DNA from: Helicobacter cholecystus
Lineage (GTDB): Bacteria > Campylobacterota > Campylobacteria > Campylobacterales > Helicobacteraceae
Direction: 5' to 3'
Length of the DNA: 64,000 nt
Assembly (NCBI RefSeq): GCF_003364215.1
Contig: NZ_NXLU01000002.1
Location: forward strand, 248,001-312,000
Below are positions 58,820 through 64,000 of this stretch, piece after piece. The notes beneath the pieces were generated by a model. That model did no database searches, was not told where the DNA came from, and worked only from the letters and a program-made list of their open reading frames with translations. The translations under genes and the position numbers were made by a program. The first letter of the stretch is position 1; each line of letters begins with the position of its first letter.

Positions 58820-60627
58820 AAGCTAACCTCTTTCATTTTAGTTTCTACAAGTTTAAGGAATTCTACTTCACTTAACTCATATTGTGTCTTCTCTCTTCTA
58901 TCTCGGATTGCCAAGATTTTATTTTGCATTTCTTTTTCACCCAAAACAATAATCATTGGCACCTTTTGCTTCTCAGCAGTTCGAACACGTTTACTCAATG
59001 TCTCATTCTTATTAAAAATTTCAGCATAAGCACCAAGAGACAGCATTTTCTCCCTTAACTCATTGGCATATCCAACCTGTTGAGCTGAAATTGGAATAAT
59101 CACTACTTGAGTTGGAGCAATAAAGAATGGAAGCTCTCCACCAAAATGCTCAATCAAAATAGCAATAAATCGTTCAAATGATCCTAAAATTGCCCTATGT
59201 ATCATTACAGGTTGCTTAGCAGTATTGTCTTCATCAATATACTCCAGCGCAAATCTTTGTGGAAGATTCATATCAATTTGCACTGTTCCACACTGCCATT
59301 TTCTCCCAATTGCATCTGTAATCTTAATATCAATCTTTGGGCCATAAAACGCTCCACCGCCCTCATCAATCCCATATTTAATCCCACAAAAACTCAGTGC
59401 ATCTTTAAGAGCCTGTGTAGAAATTTCCCAAATTGCCTCATCACCAATAGATTTTTTTGGTTTGGTTGAAATTTCCATCTCATATTTAAATCCAAAAGCA
59501 TTCATAATGCGTTGAGCAAATTTCACAATAGAAACAATTTCATCACAAATTTGATCAGGCTTACAGAAGATATGCGCATCATCTTGAGTAAATTCTCTCA
59601 CCCTTAAAAGTCCATGAAGCACTCCACTTTTTTCATGACGATGCACCACGCCATACTCATAAAATCTTAAAGGAAGTTCTCGATAGGAACGGATAGAACT
59701 TTGATAAACCTTAATATGGCCTACACAGTTCATTGGTTTAATCCCATATTCTACTTCATCAATCTGTGTAAAATACATATTCTCACCATAATTTTGATAG
59801 TGCCCACTGATTTTCCATAAATCACTCTTAAGGATTTCTGGTCCTCTTACAGGCTCATAGTAGCGAATAATATGTGCTTGAGTGAGAAGTGTTTCAAGTG
59901 TGCGTCTAAGCCTTGCACCTTTGGGAAGCCAAATAGGCAGTCCTGCACCTACATCCTCATCAAATGCAAAAAGCCCCATCTCATTTCCAAGCTTTCTATG
60001 ATCCCGCTTCTTTGCTTCTTCAAGCTGAAAAAGATGTTGTTTTAAAGATTCTTTATCAGAAAATGCAATCCCATAGATTCGCGTAAGCATTTTAGCTTTC
60101 TCATCTCCCCCTAGATATGCACCTGCAACCTTTGTAAGTTTAAATGAATGCAAGAACTTAGTATTGGGTAAATGAGGTCCACGACAAAGATCTTCAAAAT
60201 CTCCTTGGGTATAAATAGTTAAAATTGGGGAATCAATTTTTGAAATCACCGCCATCTTGAGATCATCATTTTTAAAACGCTCAATGACTTCTTCACGAGA
60301 GAAAGTGCATTTAGTAATTTCAAAGCCTTGTTTTACAAGCTCTTTCATTTTCTCTTCAATCTTTGGCAAATCTTCCTCTGAGATTTTACTCTCTACCTCA
60401 AAATCGTAATAAAAACCTTCATCAACAACAGGACCAACAAAGAATTTCGCTTCAGGATAGAGGGATTTGATTGCTTGTGCCATAAGATGAGCACAGGAAT
60501 GCCGAATGATTAAGAGAGATTCGGGTGAATTGTCAAAAACTACTTCCTCACCACTTGCACCCATTTCTTTGGCAGTGGCAAGATCTAAAACTTTATCTTG
60601 ATATTTAATGCCTATGACTTCAGACAT
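58816..60627 (-). CDS. thrS: Threonyl-tRNA synthetase
   Basis: Class II synthetase. 603 residues: reduced N-terminal TGS region, [16 protein letters not shown] (editing domain, near 43), zinc Cys in [13 protein letters not shown], class II motif 2 [14 protein letters not shown], and C-terminal anticodon-binding domain ([11 protein letters not shown]). Shorter at the N-terminus than E. coli ThrS (642). Confidence 0.96.
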   Translation of the reverse strand: MSEVIGIKYQDKVLDLATAKEMGASGEEVVFDNSPESLLIIRHSCAHLMAQAIKSLYPEAKFFVGPVVDEGFYYDFEVESKISEEDLPKIEEKMKELVKQGFEITKCTFSREEVIERFKNDDLKMAVISKIDSPILTIYTQGDFEDLCRGPHLPNTKFLHSFKLTKVAGAYLGGDEKAKMLTRIYGIAFSDKESLKQHLFQLEEAKKRDHRKLGNEMGLFAFDEDVGAGLPIWLPKGARLRRTLETLLTQAHIIRYYEPVRGPEILKSDLWKISGHYQNYGENMYFTQIDEVEYGIKPMNCVGHIKVYQSSIRSYRELPLRFYEYGVVHRHEKSGVLHGLLRVREFTQDDAHIFCKPDQICDEIVSIVKFAQRIMNAFGFKYEMEISTKPKKSIGDEAIWEISTQALKDALSFCGIKYGIDEGGGAFYGPKIDIKITDAIGRKWQCGTVQIDMNLPQRFALEYIDEDNTAKQPVMIHRAILGSFERFIAILIEHFGGELPFFIAPTQVVIIPISAQQVGYANELREKMLSLGAYAEIFNKNETLSKRVRTAEKQKVPMIIVLGEKEMQNKILAIRDRREKTQYELSEVEFLKLVETKMKEVSF

Positions 60628-60666
60628 ACAACCTCTGTAATATTAAATTTCCCATAAAATTTGCGA

Positions 60667-61182
60667 TTATACTACTTTTCTCTCATCTTTTTTCCAAAAT
60701 ATCATCATTAAAAGTAAAATTCCAATCCCAATATTAATAAAAACATCAGCAAGGTTAAACACTGCAAACTCAAATTTATAGTGCCAAAAAATATAATCTA
60801 CTACACCACTATGCTTAAAACGATCATATAAGTTTGATACTCCAGAACCCATAAGTAGGCCAAAAGGAATGAAATAGTTTCTAAGCAAATCTTGTGAAAC
60901 CAAAAAAATATAAGTAAGGACAATAATAAGCCCCATCTGAATCCACTTAAGATTCTCTCCTAAAAACGAAAACATTGAAAACGCTACACCTTTATTTAAA
61001 ACTGAAACAATAGAAATCACACTGCCCTCATACCTAAAACCTTGCAAAATCAAATTTTTAACATATTGATCAAGTATAAAACACATCACACCCAAGAGTA
61101 AAAAAATTCCCATTCTTCCATAGTAGCGTTTAAAATTTTTATACAGGTTACAAGGACATAAAAAAATCTTTTTCTCTTCCAT
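60667..61182 (-). CDS. lspA: Lipoprotein signal peptidase
   Basis: Aspartyl membrane protease cleaving prolipoproteins before the Cys. Catalytic Asp regions: FILDQYVKNLI (first) and FNLADVFINIGIG (second), with VLNKGVAFSMF and GVSNLYDRF. About four membrane segments. 171 residues with a basic N-terminal extension; an in-frame ATG at 61113 gives 148 residues. Confidence 0.94.
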   Translation of the reverse strand: MEEKKIFLCPCNLYKNFKRYYGRMGIFLLLGVMCFILDQYVKNLILQGFRYEGSVISIVSVLNKGVAFSMFSFLGENLKWIQMGLIIVLTYIFLVSQDLLRNYFIPFGLLMGSGVSNLYDRFKHSGVVDYIFWHYKFEFAVFNLADVFINIGIGILLLMMIFWKKDERKVV

Positions 61183-61268
61183 TATCTCTCTTTTTCATAG
61201 CAAATCAACTTAATGAATTCAATTATATCTTTATTTATTTTTTATTTTGTCTCTCTTGCTAAATTAAT

Positions 61269-62999
61269 CTATATCCCGCATCCAACAGAAAAATAAAAAT
61301 ATCGCTCCTTCTCTTTTCTAGGATTATAAAAAGCCTTATAACCCCACAATTGGACTTGAAAATATTCTTTATAATTCATTCTTAATCCAATACTCCCGCC
61401 ACTTAAAAAGCCTCTATTCCTTAAAATAAAACTAGAAGGGGTAAAGAGATCAATGACATAGCCCATATCTATACCTATACTTGATGTTATAGCAAACCCT
61501 TTAAAATTTAAAAGATCATAAACTAAATCATTTCGATTAAGTATTCCAAAATCTCCACTCAAAGCATTGTTTTCAAATCCTCGAATACTGTACATTCCTC
61601 CTAGTCCCATTTTTTCACTTGCATAAAGCTGGGTGCGTGAGAATTGAGTTTTGATGAGTGATGAGAAACGCATACGTTGGTTACTCAACATAAAAGGGAT
61701 GTTCAAATACAAATCAAAAGTAGGGAGAGTATAGAAAAAATTTGGAGGATTTTTCTGTTGAGTTGGAAAATTTGACATAGACCCTAAGGCCTTAACTCCT
61801 TGCTTTACTCCCAAACTAAGAGAAAGAGAGGAGCTATTTTGAAAATATCTTAGATAATCTAATGAAATAAAAATATAGGTGAGATTCCTTCTTTGGGAAA
61901 GAAGTTCAATTTTCTCTAATAAATTTTTTGCCCATCGCTTTCCCAATCCAAAATTGATTGAAAGCTGGTTAAGGTTATCCATATAAGAAAGAATCTTCCC
62001 CTTAACCTCAAAACTTGTCAAATAGCCACTATACTTAAGCTCTCTTCCTACGAATTTTAAGGGATAGGCATAAAAAGAATAACTTCCTGAAGCAAAAAAT
62101 ATAAATCTCCTCAGGGGAATAGAAAAATCTAATGAAGTATAAAGACTATGTGCATTAGTTTTCCAATATGGGGTAATCACACTATAAGAACTCAGAATCT
62201 CTCCAAGAGAAAGAATATTCTCCACTCCTGCTTGAAGCGAAGTTTGATAAATCCCACTTCCACTATTACCTCCATTATCCATACTTACTAAGAGATAGAA
62301 TGGTAGGGGTACTCCACTGATTTGCTTTGCATCAAATTCCACATCAATTTGTGTTTGTGCCAGAGTATTATTGCTTTTTTGTGGTTGAATAAAAAATCTT
62401 GGGAAAAGGGTTTTAAGCCTTCTGTAATTATAAATCCCTCGCTCAAGAGGAGAAATATTAAGAATATCACCCTCTTTTATTGCAAAATCTTTTCCCCAAA
62501 ATGCAATAAGAGAAGGATAGCGAATAGATCCCACAAATGAAGTTTCTATATTGATGATTAGCTCACCCTTTTTAAGGTTTTGTGGTGGAAGAGCAAAAAG
62601 TGTAGTGATATATCCCCTCTTGATTGCTTCTTTTTTTAATTCTTCTAGCAAGATATAAATCTGTTTTTGATTAAGACACTGATTCTTATATTTCTTTAGA
62701 TTTTTTTCAAGAAAGGCAAACTCTTCAAGCACTTTTGACAAATCAGCATATAGAGTAATGCTGTGAATATCAAAACAAGGCAATCCCTCTTCTTTTGTGA
62801 TAGATTGGATATTTTCCTCTAATTCCTCCAATTCTTTTTCTTCTTTTAAACTCTCTTTTGGCGGGATTAAAAGAGGTGAAAGATCCTGAAGAAGAAGATT
62901 TTGTTTTCTAGCTGAATTAAGCCTATCAACAAGATCTGATGGGTTAATAATTTGAGAATGCAATAAGATAGAACCCATCAAACCTAAAACTAATTTCAT
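61269..62999 (-). CDS. TpsB/FhaC-type two-partner secretion transporter
   Basis: Omp85-family barrel exporting its TpsA partner. 576 residues: signal peptide, a POTRA-like segment (about 75-155), then 16-strand type barrel with MGLGGMYSIRGFE (motif VRGF/IRGF, near 475-490) and terminal FYFSVGCGI. Start at ATG 62999 after GGAGAG. It is divergent from tpsA rather than in an operon with it. Confidence 0.9.
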   Translation of the reverse strand: MKLVLGLMGSILLHSQIINPSDLVDRLNSARKQNLLLQDLSPLLIPPKESLKEEKELEELEENIQSITKEEGLPCFDIHSITLYADLSKVLEEFAFLEKNLKKYKNQCLNQKQIYILLEELKKEAIKRGYITTLFALPPQNLKKGELIINIETSFVGSIRYPSLIAFWGKDFAIKEGDILNISPLERGIYNYRRLKTLFPRFFIQPQKSNNTLAQTQIDVEFDAKQISGVPLPFYLLVSMDNGGNSGSGIYQTSLQAGVENILSLGEILSSYSVITPYWKTNAHSLYTSLDFSIPLRRFIFFASGSYSFYAYPLKFVGRELKYSGYLTSFEVKGKILSYMDNLNQLSINFGLGKRWAKNLLEKIELLSQRRNLTYIFISLDYLRYFQNSSSLSLSLGVKQGVKALGSMSNFPTQQKNPPNFFYTLPTFDLYLNIPFMLSNQRMRFSSLIKTQFSRTQLYASEKMGLGGMYSIRGFENNALSGDFGILNRNDLVYDLLNFKGFAITSSIGIDMGYVIDLFTPSSFILRNRGFLSGGSIGLRMNYKEYFQVQLWGYKAFYNPRKEKERYFYFSVGCGI

Positions 63000-63131
63000 T
63001 TTCTCTCCAAAAGAAAAATCATTTTTGACAAATTTTATGAACATCTCTGTAAATTTTAGTGTAAGATTGATTAATTTAAGATTTGATTTTGTCTAAGCTT
63101 TTATTTAGGTTGCCTTTAAAAAAAGGAGAAT

Positions 63132-64000
63132 ATGATGAAAAAGCTTTCCTTCTTATTGCAATGTTGTTTATCTTCTCTCCTTTCTTTATCTCTTATCTTT
63201 CTTCCACTCTGTGCTAACTCTGTATCTTCTTTGAATTCTCCAATCTCAAATCATCCCCTGCCTTTGAATAATTCTACACCCTCCTCTCCTCCAATCATCA
63301 TTGACCCTTCTTCTTTAAATACAAGCCTTGATATTTCTGCTAATGGGGTGGATATTCTCAATATTGCATCTCCTGATAGCAAAGGGATCTCTAATAATCT
63401 CTTCTTAGAATTTAATGTCAAAGAAAATGGCTTAATCTTTAATAATTCAACTCTAGCCCTTACTCCTAGTCTATTAGGAGAGATGATTACTGCTAATCCA
63501 AATCTCATCAATCCTGCTTCTTTTATTCTTAATCAAGTCACTTCTACTTCTGCTTCTACTCTACTGGGTTTTATGGAGATTGCAGGAAGTTCTGCTTCAC
63601 TTTTAATTGCAAATCCAAATGGAATTACTTGTCAGGGTTGTGGCTTTATTAATGCCAATGATATTACTCTCTCCACTGCATTGCCTCAAATAATGGATAA
63701 TGGGCATATAGAGTTAAATATTCAAAAAGGCATAATCAATATTAACTCTCTTAATGCTCTAGGATCTGCTTCTCTTTCCCTTTTGGCAAAAAGTCTCTCT
63801 TTTAATGCAGAACTTTATGCCAATACACTAAGAGCAATCCTAGGCTCTAATATGATTACTTTGGATCAAAAAGGTTCTCTTCTACTCTGGCAACCTATCC
63901 AAAGAGAAGATCACTCTACCTCCCTTGCTCTTGATGTAGGCTATCTGGGAAGAGTGTATGCTAGTTCTATCTTTATGGTTGCATCCGATGAGGGAGTGGA
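63132..64000 (+). CDS. TpsA haemagglutinin-type exoprotein, 5' part only
   Basis: Runs off the window edge with no stop. Signal peptide (to about residue 30), then the TPS domain: NNLFLEFNVKENGLIFNNST, NPNLINPASFILNQV, LLGFMEIAGSSASLLIANPNG, ITCQGCGFIN, DITLSTALPQI. The NPNL and NPNG motifs and the CxxC near 170-180 are hallmarks that TpsB recognises. Start ATG 63132 after AAGGAG. Two-partner secretion of a large beta-helical adhesin is expected; total length unknown. Confidence 0.92.
   Translation, partial: MMKKLSFLLQCCLSSLLSLSLIFLPLCANSVSSLNSPISNHPLPLNNSTPSSPPIIIDPSSLNTSLDISANGVDILNIASPDSKGISNNLFLEFNVKENGLIFNNSTLALTPSLLGEMITANPNLINPASFILNQVTSTSASTLLGFMEIAGSSASLLIANPNGITCQGCGFINANDITLSTALPQIMDNGHIELNIQKGIININSLNALGSASLSLLAKSLSFNAELYANTLRAILGSNMITLDQKGSLLLWQPIQREDHSTSLALDVGYLGRVYASSIFMVASDEGV

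Overview
The window looks like a chromosomal segment of a non-pylori Helicobacter (Campylobacterota). The evidence is an AT-rich genome, a XerH-type recombinase with a dif-like site, a pseudaminic acid flagellin-glycosylation pathway, and gene order recalling the H. pylori blocks pbp2-engB-lpt-kdsC-rlpA-mltD-tatD-ribE-flhB2, flgH-pseF and cbf2-fba-efp. It also has LpxR, HugZ and a DUF262 restriction-like locus. These assignments are family recognition by eye; no database search was run.

Layout. 1-7.4 kb: 3' end of a HugZ-type haem oxygenase, a short uvrC, nadB with an untracked small lipoprotein gene, a ferritin, and ribA-moeA-moaD. 7.5-8.8 kb: ten perfect 12-bp tandem repeats, a dif-like site and xerH. 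8.8-20 kb: a tightly overlapping minus-strand envelope operon (tatD, mltD, rlpA, kdsC, lptC, lptA, engB, acetyltransferase, MreD-like, PBP2, pseB, coaBC, unknown, uppS). 20-27.8 kb: ribE, a FlhB C-terminal homologue, outer-membrane barrels, a class V aminotransferase, gatB and yqeY. 27.9-32.6 kb: flgH-pseF-pseG/H fusion-pseI and a convergent sugar aminotransferase. 32.7-40.7 kb: sodB, truD, folE, DJ-1, efp, fba, a periplasmic PPIase, hemD, tpx and lpxR.

40.8-47.2 kb is the most accessory-like part. It holds a solitary DNA methyltransferase, two overlapping DUF262 genes (one with an HNH/DUF1524 end, the other with a C-terminal tail apparently lost to a 1-nt frameshift), and guaA just upstream. 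47.4-55.5 kb: a tandem DUF305 protein, an ABC-F ATPase, a decayed radical-SAM gene with a 12-G tract, dnaJ, recR, cytochrome c553, alr, a YqaA-like protein, two gene remnants around a DNA glycosylase, and tRNA-Asn. 55.6-61.2 kb: a radical-SAM gene, hemE, the thrS-infC-rpmI-rplT operon and lspA. 61.3-64 kb: a divergent two-partner secretion pair, tpsB and a tpsA cut by the window edge.

How they work together. Pse genes at 11.4 and 28-31 kb supply CMP-pseudaminic acid for flagellin. The lpt, kdsC, lpxR, uppS, PBP2, rlpA and mltD genes build and remodel the envelope. sodB, tpx and ferritin handle oxygen and iron stress. The best candidates for undescribed biology are the repeat array beside the dif site and the paired DUF262 locus.
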